In this document: positions 34,321 through 44,160 of the stretch, in pieces | How positions within the stretch are numbered: position 1 is the first letter of the stretch | How the letters are laid out: each line of letters begins with the position of its first letter | Assembly (NCBI GenBank): GCA_025529335.1 | Contig: JAMYHX010000364.1 | Location: forward strand, 1 to 44,241 | Source of the DNA: Rhizopus sp. PT2906 | Taxonomy: Eukaryota; Mucoromycota; Mucoromycetes; Mucorales; Rhizopodaceae | Length of the DNA stretch: 44,241 bases | Reading direction: 5' to 3' | Program-made: the position numbers and the translations under genes | Notes under the pieces: model-generated | The model's database searches: none | What the model was told of the DNA's origin: nothing | What the model saw: the letters and a program-made list of their open reading frames with translations, nothing else

Positions 34321-35200
34321 TCAATAGAGATCTCTCATTATTCCTATTTTTGTAGCTCCTTCAGTCTTTATTTCACCCACAAGATTTGTGTATTGGCGTT
34401 CACCTCCATTGTAAATATCTGAGATGTAATCTGGACGACTACCGTTTGTTATTTGCCCCGTATCAAACAGCTTATTACAACTAATCGACCAGTTCTTCAC
34501 GTTAGTATCTTTGCTACTGCTCTGCACCATTTGCTTACTTACACATGGGGGATAGTCTCTGGATTATTTGACCTAAATAATGCTGACATCATTGGGTGAA
34601 TATAAGATGCCGCCAGGTGTCCCTCAGATACTTGAAACACTTCACTTTCTGGTAGTGATAGTGCGCTATATTAACCATTAGCCATCGTCGGTTCTACAAC
34701 TGCAAACTACATTACATTTCTTGTACGGCTCGTATTATAGGACGATGCTTGTCCTTTGCTCTTTCTGCCAGCCGGGATAAAGCACTTCCAAAAGCATATT
34801 CATCCATTTTCATGTCAATAAATTTCTAATAGCACCGTTTATAAAATTAACTGAAATACAAAAATTTTCATGGATATACGCTTTTTGAACACCTTTGTGG
34901 TAAAACACCTGTCCAAAATGTCCTGATGCATCTGCTCCAGTAACGCAGAAGCAAATGTCCCATTTAACGATTTTGTCATCTGAGCATCCTTCCTCAACAA
35001 CATAATACTCGAAAGTGCCCTAAATTATAAACAGCTTAGCAAGAATGACAAGAAAGGAAAAACGACTTACAACATATTGTCTAAATTATTTATGAAATCA
35101 GTGAAGAATTGTTTGAGTGGTTGATTTGAAATGGATGATGAGTAATCAATAACTTCCAAGTATATCTTTTTATTTTGGGTAAATAAGAAGAACAGAAATA
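34321..35200 (-). pseudogene. Broken copy of an uncharacterised protein family with a PD-(D/E)xK-like motif
   Basis: Read on the minus strand, several coding pieces follow one another. They are KIYLEVIDYSSSISNQPLKQ (near 35160), GTFEYYVVEEGCSDDKIVKW then ICFCVTGADASGHFG (near 35010-34880), MKMDEYAFGSALSRLAERAK (34810-34750), SLPESEVFQVSEGHLAASYI then HPMMSALF (near 34660-34590), and finally GSRPDYISDIYNGGERQ, then LVGEIKTEG (34530-34321). Candidate introns exist, for example a GTAAGT donor near 35070, but at least one junction does not keep phase, no ATG is found at the 5' end, and a stop comes soon after the GEIK motif. I therefore call it a relic. The RPDY...GEIK spacing resembles the PD-(D/E)xK nuclease core. 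From memory I associate this kind of protein with repeated Mucorales genes of unknown function. Confidence 0.5.
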
Positions 35201-35344
35201 TACGACAACAATATACACCACATTGTAGCACAGATTATTAGTGTGATGTCACTCTGTCCACAGGCTCTTTTATATACAATATAATTTGGACAGATACTGT
35301 ACAAATTATGATAAGCTCTTTGAATACTCTATAAATCAATATCA

Positions 35345-36034
35345 ATGCTAAAATACAACAAATTGTCTGCTTACCAACAGATAGTCTATGGGGGTTACGG
35401 TCCTTATATTGTCCATGGTGCAGCTGGGACGGGAAAAAGCTTTCCATTGCGAATGATAGCTTTTGGTTTGAAGCAGCAAGGCATCGAGCCCATTATTTTA
35501 GCCTCCACTGGTGTCGTTGCATTCTCAATAGGAGGACAGATAATCCACAGATTCTTCGGTATCTCTGTGTCTGACTAAGTGTTCAGCCCTATCCGTTTGG
35601 TTGATTTTTAAAAATCCACAAAGACAGCATTTCTAATTGACGAAATATCAGTGGTCAGTGGACAGTTGATTAACAAGATGTCCGAAGCTGTAGCTGCTAC
35701 TCTCAAGAAGCCTTTACACTTTGGTGGTATGCTCACCATTCTCTTTGATGGCTTGGGCCAGCTACAGCCAATTCGTGTTGTTGAAGATGGCCATTTCTTT
35801 GACAGTTATGTCATTCGAGGGTCAATACGAATCACGTTGACACTACGGCAACGCCAAATAGCAACTGATACACATTCCCAAGCGTTCTTGAGGAAGATTC
35901 GTATAGGGATCACTGATGATACAGTAGTCCAATATATCATGCAGCATAGAAGAGATGATCGGGACATACCGTTGGCAGTAATGTGTTCGTTTACTAGTCG
36001 TACGGAAGTACAAGACTACATACATGTGCTGTAA
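35345..36034 (+). pseudogene. PIF1-like DNA helicase, N-terminal half, with two in-frame stops
   Basis: A single reading frame runs through this stretch but is interrupted by two stop codons: TAA at 35576-35578 and another TAA near 35609-35611. Both flanks are in the same frame and keep helicase similarity, so these look like nonsense changes rather than frameshifts. Visible motifs are Walker A H-G-A-A-G-T-G-K-S, LIASTGVVAFSIGG-like motif Ia (seen as LASTGVVAFSIGG), Walker B L-I-D-E-I-S, and a degraded motif III (FDGLGQLQPI, where the family has a GDFxQLPP-type sequence). The C-terminal motifs V and VI are missing. PIF1 helicases unwind DNA and in many fungi are also carried by Helitron transposons or occur as free repeated copies. 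No Helitron ends were found. A 66-base unusual intron is the alternative to the stops. Confidence 0.75.
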
Positions 36035-36840
36035 ATTCACCTTTTTCTTTAAGACTTGTCACATGATGGGCAGCCGTGGACAGCTTCCGCCATATCATAT
36101 TTTTTCACGTTTATATCACTATATGCTACAGAGTTACTAATTTGATGAGCTTTCGGACGTGACTGCAGGGCTTTATGGTGTTTTCGTTGAGTATGTCGAC
36201 GCGCACTATAAAAGGAAGTAAAAACTTCATCACAGAACGCGTCGCTCTGTTTCTAATAATCCCATTTGTGTGTGAATAATATTGTCCTCTGGGTATATTT
36301 ATCCTATTCATTACTTTCCAACCCATCCAATAACAATAATCATTAACCACTTTCAAGTAATTGAGCCTTCCATTTCCTAACTGTTCTTCAATCTCTTTCG
36401 TCATTTGCTGCTGTTGCTTAATTGTTGCTGTCCTCATCTTTTTTTGGGTTTCTTTTAGAAAGAAGACAGGGAAATAGGACTTTGAACATTTCTTTCACAA
36501 ACACTGTGGTCAGTATCACTTGAAAATGAACATGAAAAACCGCAGAAAAAACGTATAAGAATATATTTCCTCTTCATAATTGTACCCTTTTAATCACCAT
36601 TTTCACCACCTGCTCAATCCTGGATTAATCAATGTTATTTAAACAATTCACTGTTCTTTCCGTCCATAGTCAAAACAGGGAGAGTCATTGTGGACTTGGA
36701 AACTGAACAAGTTGATGTGATATGGAAAAGCGAAGAGCGAACTGAGCCTGGCAGAGAGAATGAGGCATAATGTTTTTAGATGAGCAAATAGAGCCGGAAG
36801 TGAGCGACAATTCAGCTCCTGGATATAATATCCTCGTACC
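36035..36840. other. Spacer with one unrecognised minus-strand ORF
   Basis: About 800 bases follow the helicase relic. A 103-codon minus-strand ORF (36437-36126, from ATG) begins with a Gln-rich helix and contains the tryptophan-rich piece YCYWMGWKVMN. It has no domain that I recognise, and no adjoining exon was found. It may be a fragment of a repeat-borne gene or chance. Confidence 0.3.
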
Positions 36841-36844
36841 ATGA

Positions 36845-37144
36845 GCGAGTCAGAGCAGCTTAGCGTCCATTTTAGAAAAAGCAGTCCTAAAGGATCAAAA
36901 GGAAAGCATTAGAAGTATGCATCCAATAAAACGATCATCATCCAAAAGATCGTTCTGTGAAGTCGACAGTCAAGAAGGCTTTATTATTGTCGATCTACTT
37001 GAAGAACCAAAGATGAAAAAGAAACATAGATGTAATAGTAAAAAGACGAAGAGTAAGAAAGTAGTAGAAAAGGATGATGAAGAAGAAAAAGAAAGAACAA
37101 TAGCAAAAAATAAATCAATTAATGGGATTATACTCGGCTTATAA
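36845..37144 (+). CDS. Possible lysine-rich nuclear-type protein, hypothetical
   Basis: The frame is open from 36845 to the TAA at 37142-37144; the first ATG is at 36917 (75 codons). The product reads KRSSSKRSFCEVDSQEGFII, then a Lys-rich stretch (MKKKHR, SKKTKSKKVVEK) and a Glu/Lys block. This resembles a nuclear-localisation-rich tail. Upstream in-frame codons (SSLASILEKAVLKDQKESIR) look like a helix and could belong to a spliced 5' exon, but no donor/acceptor pair was found. The stop overlaps the TATA box of the next gene, so it could equally be upstream sequence of that gene. Confidence 0.3.
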   Translation, partial: ASQSSLASILEKAVLKDQKESIRSMHPIKRSSSKRSFCEVDSQEGFIIVDLLEEPKMKKKHRCNSKKTKSKKVVEKDDEEEKERTIAKNKSINGIILGL

Positions 37145-37147
37145 AAG
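37140..37147 (+). promoter_or_regulatory. TATA box of the 37199 gene
   Basis: TATAAAAG lies 59 bases before the ATG at 37199, followed by a pyrimidine-rich CCTCTTTTC stretch. This is a normal core promoter layout. Confidence 0.55.
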
Positions 37148-37198
37148 AGACAACTGTAGTCAGGTTTATTTACCTCTTTTCAATTTAATTATCCAAAA

Positions 37199-37936
37199 AT
37201 GAGGTTGATTATTAACAACGGTGTCGTAATCAATCCTCCAGTGCTGCATGTTGATGCTAAAGGCAATTTGAAGGTTTCTTGCTCTGTCGCTGAAGATGGA
37301 AAGTGCTGCAGTCTGATAACGCAACATACAGGATTGATGATGTTGATGTTAAAGTATTGCAAGAAAGATACAATTGTAGATTGCAGTGGTAACTGATATG
37401 AGGAAGATAAGAGTGTGATACTAATAGCTAATAGGTCACTTTGTCGGTGATGATTGCAAAGATGTAGACGGATACGTGCACTTGAGCCTTAAACTCACAC
37501 TTGAGCGCATATCTGCTATAGGAATGGATGGGCAAAGGAAGGATGACAACTCTACCAGTAAAGAGCTTCCTGCGATCAAGTATCAATTGTTGAAATGGGC
37601 CATCATCAACTGGGATGAACCATCCGTAAGAAGCATAATAGAAAAAGAAAAAGTCGTACAACTCTTCAAGATGCTCCATGAACAACTCGGTAAGGCAAAC
37701 GCTATCCAAAATCATCATTTTCTAATGAGTATTTTGAAGTTCCCGATGTAGCGTTTGATAAAGTTGATCTACGAGCCAAAAGAAATTCAAATGATGAGTT
37801 TGAGGAAAGAAATAAGAAGCTGTTGAAGGCAGCATTAGCAAGTAAAGATTTAGTAGATGACATTTGTAACACTAGAGCAGAAGCAACGCATGGCATCAGA
37901 ATGTTATTTGTGTCCAACCCTCCAGGATTCAAATAG
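37199..37936 (+). CDS. Unrecognised three-exon protein, 213 residues
   Basis: I read exons 37199-37388, 37435-37689 and 37740-37936. Both introns are GT-AG and phase 1 (46 and 50 bases; intron 1 has a CTAAT branch-point-like sequence). The spliced frame is open from ATG to TAG. The N-terminus reads MRLIINNGVVINPPVLHVDA, followed by KGNLKVSCSVAEDGKCC. A glycine/aspartate segment (SGGHFVGDDCKDVDGYVHLS) spans the first junction. The C-terminal half is helical and charged (FEERNKKLLKAALASKDLVD). No signal peptide or membrane helix is seen. I do not recognise a domain. Cysteines at the middle (about six) might bind a metal, but there is no clear motif. It lies between repeat-borne relics but itself shows no break. 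Confidence 0.55.
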
Positions 37937-38331
37937 TTTTTTTTTTTAATTTTAAAAATAAAATCATCATGTCGCTCGCTTATTGTGAGGTGAAGGTGAA
38001 TGTATACATACACTACGGTACAAGGTGGCACTCATATCCTGGCAGAGGTTCTAATAGTAGTGCCATTCTAGTGCATCAATGGATAGGCTCGACCATAGTT
38101 TCTCCTTTATGAGTTATCACATTATATAAATGAACGATTATATAAAACAGAATAGAATAATAAAAGTCAACGCTGCTTCTTCCCCTATACATGCAAGGGA
38201 ATAATGTAAAATACGATGTTATCCTAATTACACACGTGATTGCTCCTGATCAACTGACAGCATAAATAAAGAATAAATAAAATGTTTTATATATTTCTTT
38301 CTTCTTCTTCTTCTTGAAAAGAAACAACAAA
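37937..38331. other. Intergenic between two unrecognised genes
   Basis: About 395 AT-rich bases. A CTTCTT repeat (38301-38315) and a TATATATT stretch (38288-38295) precede the ATG at 38332 and may be its promoter. Confidence 0.4.
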
Positions 38332-39091
38332 ATGATGAAACGTTTTATTGGAAAGCATAATAGGTAATGTGTAAACGTAACATACGTAGGATTAGTTTAA
38401 CTTTTGAAATAAATCTAGTCATTGTATACGTGCATCCATTCCTACAAGCACTCTTTACAAGTTAGACACCACAAAGGGTGCCACCAGAAATTTAAGAGAA
38501 CAAAGCAAAAATATACGTAAATACAGCAAAAAATATCTCAACGCAAGAGTATTATATGAATGCCCCTGCTCTAGAGACCAAATAAGAATTGGAAGATCAT
38601 ATATTAAACAAACACTTGAAAGAATCAAAAGAGTAAGTTACATGAATATTTACGACAACAATAAATTAAAGCAAATTACCAGAGCCGTTAAAGATATGAT
38701 CGTAATGAATCCATGGATATTAAATGGAATAAATGTATGAAATTTTGCAAGTATTTGTCCTACAACTCATTGCCTGACTAATAAATGATTTTAGATCACT
38801 TTCTAGCATATTTCTTCTTAAAAAAAAGACATTAGTTCTTTGTTCTTACCTAAAGACATATTCTCAAAAAATTACAACAATGAATTTATAAAGAAATACA
38901 ATCAAATGTTTAGCACAAAGATTATTTTAGAAAAGGTTTATATGAAGGGTAATACAAGGGGCACTCCTCCAAACTGCAGAATAAAATTTGATTTAATTCA
39001 GAAACTACTCAGGACTGCAATACGAGAGAATTTGAGGGAGTACGGCGTATACTCTAACCTTCCCCTGATGCCTGCGTCTAGACTTGCTTGA
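38332..39091 (+). pseudogene. Unrecognised intron-containing gene, probably broken
   Basis: Exon 1 (38332-38363) starts ATGATG and joins in phase, across an intron at 38364-38418 (donor GTAATG, acceptor TCTAG), to a second exon that runs to a TGA at 38738-38740. This gives 117 residues: MMKRFIGKHNSHCIRASIPT at the start, later KYLNARVLYECPCSRDQIRI and a basic helix. In the same frame, coding-like sequence resumes at about 38836 (FLPKDIFSKNYNNEFIKKYN, then TRGTPPNCRIKFDLIQKLLR) and ends at the TGA at 39089-39091. A good intron (GTATGA at 38735, TGACTAAT branch point, TTTTAG at 38794) would remove the first stop, but a TAG and a TAA follow in frame. So either a longer intron is used or the gene is dead. 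No domain recognised. Confidence 0.42.
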
Positions 39092-39267
39092 AATAAAGTT
39101 ATTATTTTATTCATGAGTTAACAGGACTTCGGGACGCGTCTATCATTTGTTATTACCATTTTTGGAAACGACGTTCTTTTGATTTTGCACAACTTGCTTC
39201 ATTTCTTTATACAAGATTATTACTTCATATAGCAACTACTAGAAAATAGTATTTATTTAGCCATTAC

Positions 39268-39309
<42 letters not shown>

Positions 39310-39440
39310 ACGACATCCAGATAACAGAAACCACGGAATGTGCTTCGTTTCAACAACGACGCCGTTAAGAACAGGGTGATCCTGTAAGATATAAGCTAAT
39401 CGTTGAATGCATTCAACTTAATACTTACATTACTTCTCTA
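39092..39440. other. Spacer containing a 35-base poly(A) tract
   Basis: AT-rich sequence with A35 at 39272-39306, directly followed by GGGACGACATCC. A retroposon tail is possible but no coding or target-site duplication was seen around it. Confidence 0.5.
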
Positions 39441-41260
39441 GAATTTCAACATCAGTAGCCCACTATCTTTTCAAAGCTTCCAGCCTTCTCTGGTGTGCCT
39501 TTCTTCGGTTTGGACGAGATGCATACGATTGCACACGGCATCGGCAAACATATATATGAGCTGGTTGCTGTATATCTCTCCATCTCCACCTCTACCAACA
39601 TATACTACATTGCAGCAACAATAACCCCAATGTTGACACATATTTTCAAACTCTCTCCTTCCAACATCCGATCAATGGGCGAATACATTGAAATTTCAAG
39701 ACCATTGATCCCAACATCATTTCAAGGTGGTTGGGACAATCTTTTTGTCAAAATTGAAGGATTTTGTAGTATCCACGCTATTATTCAGTGCTTAAATATA
39801 ATATCTAGAGTTGAACCTAATGTTACTATAAGATCTGTTACATCTTAATCACATACAGTCAACTCAGTTTAAAAATAACTCAGCTTCTGAATATATACTT
39901 ATAGATTGTGTTATCATCTCTTTTCTCTTCATGTTATTTCGAATAGATACACACAGTCTCACCGTATTTTCTACTTTGTTTAAAACTATTTTCAAAACCC
40001 AAATACAACAGACTTCGAGCTGTCGACTGGTTGGACTGGTTACTCCATGGAGTCAAGTGCGTTGTTGTTCCTTTTATTGAACGTGACGACGTCCGTAAGG
40101 CCCTTCTCTGTCTGATTCGTGCGTGCGAATTGGTACATTACTGAAACCCAAAGAAAAGAGATTGCCAGGTAAAAATTAAAAAACTAATATGTGCATAACT
40201 ATTTTCACTTATCAGTATAACTGACAACTTCTGTAACATAGAAACGTAAAAGAATGGTTGAATTTCTTAAAAACCGAAGCTCATGAAAAGCGTATCTCTT
40301 ACTCTGTTTTCCGTATCAGCCAACATTATCTCTGCCATATTCCTTACATGATCAAAGCAATGGGTCCACTCCGTGCTTACAGTTTTAGGCCTATGGAAAG
40401 AGCATTTGGTGCGATCTCCACGTTGATCAAGTCCAAGGTTGAAGCTGGCATTAACGCTAGTAATGTGGTTGAACGTCTTGCCTTGCGTCGTTATGTTGAT
40501 TTCTATTCCGATATACAACAAGAGCTTGACCCAATTCGCCCAAGACCGTATAAGGCTGAAAGCTTTTAGAATTGTTCAACAGAAGATCCAAGTGCACCAC
40601 AATACTGGGAACCATTTAGATGTGGTGTTGTTGCAACGGAATGTAATGTAAGCTCTGACAATTGGTCAATTCCAACAGATACATTATATTCTTGTCTGCA
40701 ACAATTCTATCGTCATACTCTAAATGGTGAAGAGTCCCGCTCCCCAATTGACATTAATATTGACATTGCTGCCCGCGCTTGGATCAACAGCACTGTCTAC
40801 AGCTCTGTATACTACCGCAATTATCGCCAAGAATTTAGACGTAGCAATCACATCGTTAAATTCTATGGCTATAACAACAAGTTTAACAATTTTGCAGGTA
40901 CATGAGTTATTTACCTTTTTAAAATAGGAAATTCGTCGGCTTCATACAATTCTTCTTCAAGCATGTTCACAATAGAGTCAAACGATTTCTTGTTTTTATT
41001 GAAATGACCAAGTCAATCGAACGTTGCCGCTATGACAGCAGTATTACAGTTGTTGAGTTGCATGGTAATGAAGAAGAACAAAGAAAGTATATTGTTGTTG
41101 ATATCATGAAGATTGCTTGTCAAGTGGGATTAGTAGTTGCACCTAGAGAAGAAAAGAATTTATATAAAGTTATTACTCCTTACTCTATATTTTATAATAT
41201 TTATAGACTTACACTTATATTTATATTTTCATATCAATATAGTATGTATTATCTTTGAAC
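39440..41260 (+). mobile_element. Decayed CACTA-type (DUF4218-like) DNA transposon, transposase remnant
   Basis: Plus-strand fragments in changing frames match the order expected of a CACTA/TNP2-type transposase C-terminal half. First comes FSKLPAFSGVPFFGLDEMHT then IAHGIGKHIYEL and a PTSFQGGW piece (39460-39848). Next is LRAVDWLDWLLHGVKCVVVP, continuing to a TGA at about 40141 (40015-40180). A DUF4218-like block follows, reading YMIKAMGPLRAYSFRPMERA then GAISTLIKSKVEAGINASN (40258-40569), then the frame changes and VKFYGYNNKFNNF (near 40855) appears. The last part is IQFFFKHVHNRVKRFLVFIE then ITVVELHG and DIMKIACQVGLVV (about 40935-41150). Stops and frame changes make it non-functional. The N-terminal TNP2 part and CACTA termini are not seen. 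Confidence 0.6.
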
Positions 41261-43943
41261 TAGTCATTGTTGGATTCTTTGTTATAGAGATTGCTGTTTA
41301 TGTTGGCATTATTGTTGTAAATGTTGAAGAAGTAATAACTAAAGAAGTGATTGACTTTATTCTTTCTTGCTCTTGTTACTTTTTGTTGACATATAAAAAG
41401 TCTATAAAGTCTACTTTTAAGTACTTGCAAGGCTTTAAATGTTTTTGTTAATTAATTGAGACATAATGATTAAAGAGAAAAAAAAAGAAAAAAATTTGAA
41501 AGCGAAACAAGTGAAATATCATTTTACGCCTTCTGTTACTTCTCTTTGTGTTAAACATGTGTAAACTTTAACTATAATGAAAAGAGTACGATACTATAGC
41601 AATGAAGCAAATGAATAAACACAATTGTACCATGGCAACAATGTTCATAAAAGCACCGGATAAGCTACTTGAGCTATCTTAAGCCCCTTCTCTCTTTCTC
41701 TCTCTTTTGATATCTTTACCAAACAAACCACTGTGTTTTTTCTTTTGTCATAGTCTACACCACAATTCCAAATAACCATGTCATTTCCCTTTCACTTTCA
41801 GTATAAACTTCAGTCTGTTTTCTTTTTATTTGTTGTATTTTTCTGATATAAACAGTACAACGTTTTTTGTGAATGTACAGTAGTAAAAGCACCTTCATTA
41901 CTCCTTTCTTTTAATCTGAATCCTCTCTTTTCCTAATTTCATTCCCTTCTTCCTTCTTCTTTTAACCTCATTTACCTGTGGCAAGTCTACAACCATCCTT
42001 TTTTATCTTCTTATCTTTCATTTATATCACAATCTATCGACGTTCGAATAAACTTCACTATTAATTGAGATCCATAACAGCATTTAAATAAATCACTCTA
42101 AAAGAAATAATAAACACGTTCTGCCTACCTTTCCTTTATTCTGTTTGTTCATCTGTTAGTATCCATCTTTGATTCAGCGTACATTCTACTTCCTTTCAAT
42201 ACTGCTGAATCACCATTAGTCCTCATGTTCCTTTGTTTCTAATTTATGTTATTCCATCAAGTACATTCATCTCACGAATGCAACCCTTTACTGATCCATA
42301 CAATTGAGTTAACCCCAGGTGGTTTTTAGTTTGTTTGGTCTTCGACCTTCAATCCGTTCTACTATTTGCTGCTAATGTTCAATTGTAGTTACTGCTTTTA
42401 GATATAATTCGAAAGAAAAGAAATTTAATCAAAAAGTGAAATAGTGGACTTTAAATATTTTGAGGTGTAAGATTCCTACGGACGTCCGTAGATTTCTTAC
42501 GGTTTCTGATCACGACAATGACCTGAAATCAACATCAGAAAATAACCAAAAGAATCACAAAATCAGCCTCTAAAAAAAATAAAAATCTTATACACGCATT
42601 TGAATGCACATTAACCTTTGCAATTGCCTCTTTTTTGCCATTTCGTTTTTCTGGGGGATATTATTACACAAAAATAAAAGAGCTTTGATTGGTCGATTTA
42701 TAAAACCGTAGATTTTCTTAAAACGAGTAAGGTAACTGGACTTTAAGAAAAATAAAAGATAACTTCTTATTATTATTCTGTGTAAAAAGATGATCTTTAT
42801 TTTCGAATCGAATTTATTTTTATATAGTTTCTATAGCTTATGAAGAAGTTGCTAGAAAGTGAATCTTATAGAGCTATGGATTTATAGAAATTGCCAAAAG
42901 ATTCAGAGAAGTACAGATTCAAGGATCGATGACTTGGTTGCTCAGGGCATTCTACGGTCTTTCAAATGAACTTACGGACCTGTGCGCCATAGTAGTAAGC
43001 AAAATATTTGGTCTCTTTCAGAAAAGACGACAGAAGAAGAGTGACAAACCTCGCTCTGAATTTGTCTTCCAGATGGTGAGGGCCGCAGACGGATTCTAGT
43101 TCCCTTATCCTATACAAATTAGCTACTCACTTTAAATGGAACCGTTTTGACCTTACATGGTGACTACAGCTTCGCTCACCATCGCCTCTGTTATAAGCTA
43201 GACATAATAAATAATAAATTATGCAATAAAGCTTGAACAGCATCATTCATGCAGGCAAGGCTTACTTCAGATCTAACAATGAATTGCATCATAAGGAATA
43301 AATACTGACTTAGGAATGATGAATAAACTTTATAGTCTTTGCACGAAAATATTTATGATCCAAAGATGACAGCAAAGCTGCATTGAAACAAATAGAGAAC
43401 CAATGAATACAATAAGATAAGATGAAGCTTTACAATAACATAACAAATAGAACTGAAATAGAAAGTAACGCTTACAGCATTAAAAGACTAAATAAGGTTC
43501 CTCGGAATAAATACTCTCCTGCTTGTGCCTAGGTTTCAGGTCTCAGATCAACAATTGGCCAGGTACAAATCTAAGTGCTGTCTAAAAGAAGAACTTTAAG
43601 AAAAGAAGTCTGTCGTATTTACCCTATAAATACTTAATCTTGTCGTATGAGATTACTCTAAATCTATACTCTAAGAATGAATAATACAAAGATACTGACA
43701 ACAATACGCGTTATTAACATATATAACGCGACATGCCCAACTATCATTGGCCATAATTAAATCGGTTCCTTAATAATTCTGTTTTCATATAAAATGACGC
43801 TGTTTGTAATATTGAGCTCTCTCTCTCGTCTTGATCTTAATAAAGAGGTTATATAGAGACTCATTGACTTATACTTCTCCTATAACTTTCAATTGTTCTG
43901 ATCAATACTTCAAAGTCCTCTATGATCAAAGAATGATAATTTA
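41260..43943. other. Gene-poor AT-rich stretch
   Basis: About 2.7 kb without a credible coding sequence on either strand. It holds many pyrimidine-rich patches (CTCTTT near 41690-41710), short ORFs of low-complexity composition and a 16-bp palindrome (42476-42491). A stretch at 42960-43100 has a splice-like CTTTCAG and a more mixed composition, but I could not assign any coding frame. Confidence 0.5.
42476..42491. repeat. 16-bp perfect palindrome
   Basis: CTACGGACGTCCGTAG is identical to its reverse complement. It is GC-rich within an AT-rich neighbourhood, and a partial copy TTACGG follows at 42497-42502. It could be a protein-binding site or part of an element end; unproven. Confidence 0.85.
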
Positions 43944-44160
43944 CAGTGACTCAAAAAATTGCTCACATGTTTACGTGTTTTCACTTTAACGAATCATCAA
44001 GGAATACACATTACTTATAGACCCGGCATGTTGTATATCAAACGAAAGCGTAGGTTATTGGCTATCGAATGATATATGACATGTGCCCTTACCATGCTAT
44101 CGGAGGTAGAAATAGGTGTTTAAAAATTAAAATTTATGTGAGCAATTGTTTGAGTGGCTG
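43944..44160. mobile_element. MITE-like element with 25-bp imperfect terminal inverted repeats
   Basis: The left repeat is 43944-43968 (starts CAGTGACTC, ends GCTCACAT). The right repeat is 44136-44160 (ATGTGAGC...GGCTG). They match at 22 of 25 positions when one is reverse-complemented. The 217-bp interior has no coding frame. The CAGTGACTC-type end resembles Tc1/mariner elements, which use TA target sites. The left flank ends in TTA, but the right flank begins TTTG, so the expected TA duplication is not intact. Confidence 0.7.

Noticed and set aside
35101..35123. Sequence resembling the right inverted repeat of the MITE at 44136-44160 (20 of 23 matches)
   Set aside because: On the minus strand it translates in frame within the GEIK-motif relic (NQPLKQFFTDF), and no partner repeat lies within 1 kb. 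Coding coincidence is more likely.
41004..41451. Two overlapping plus-strand ORFs at the end of the CACTA remnant
   Set aside because: The first is the transposase C-terminal piece already described; the second (41137-41451) is Ile/Leu-rich low-complexity sequence in another frame.
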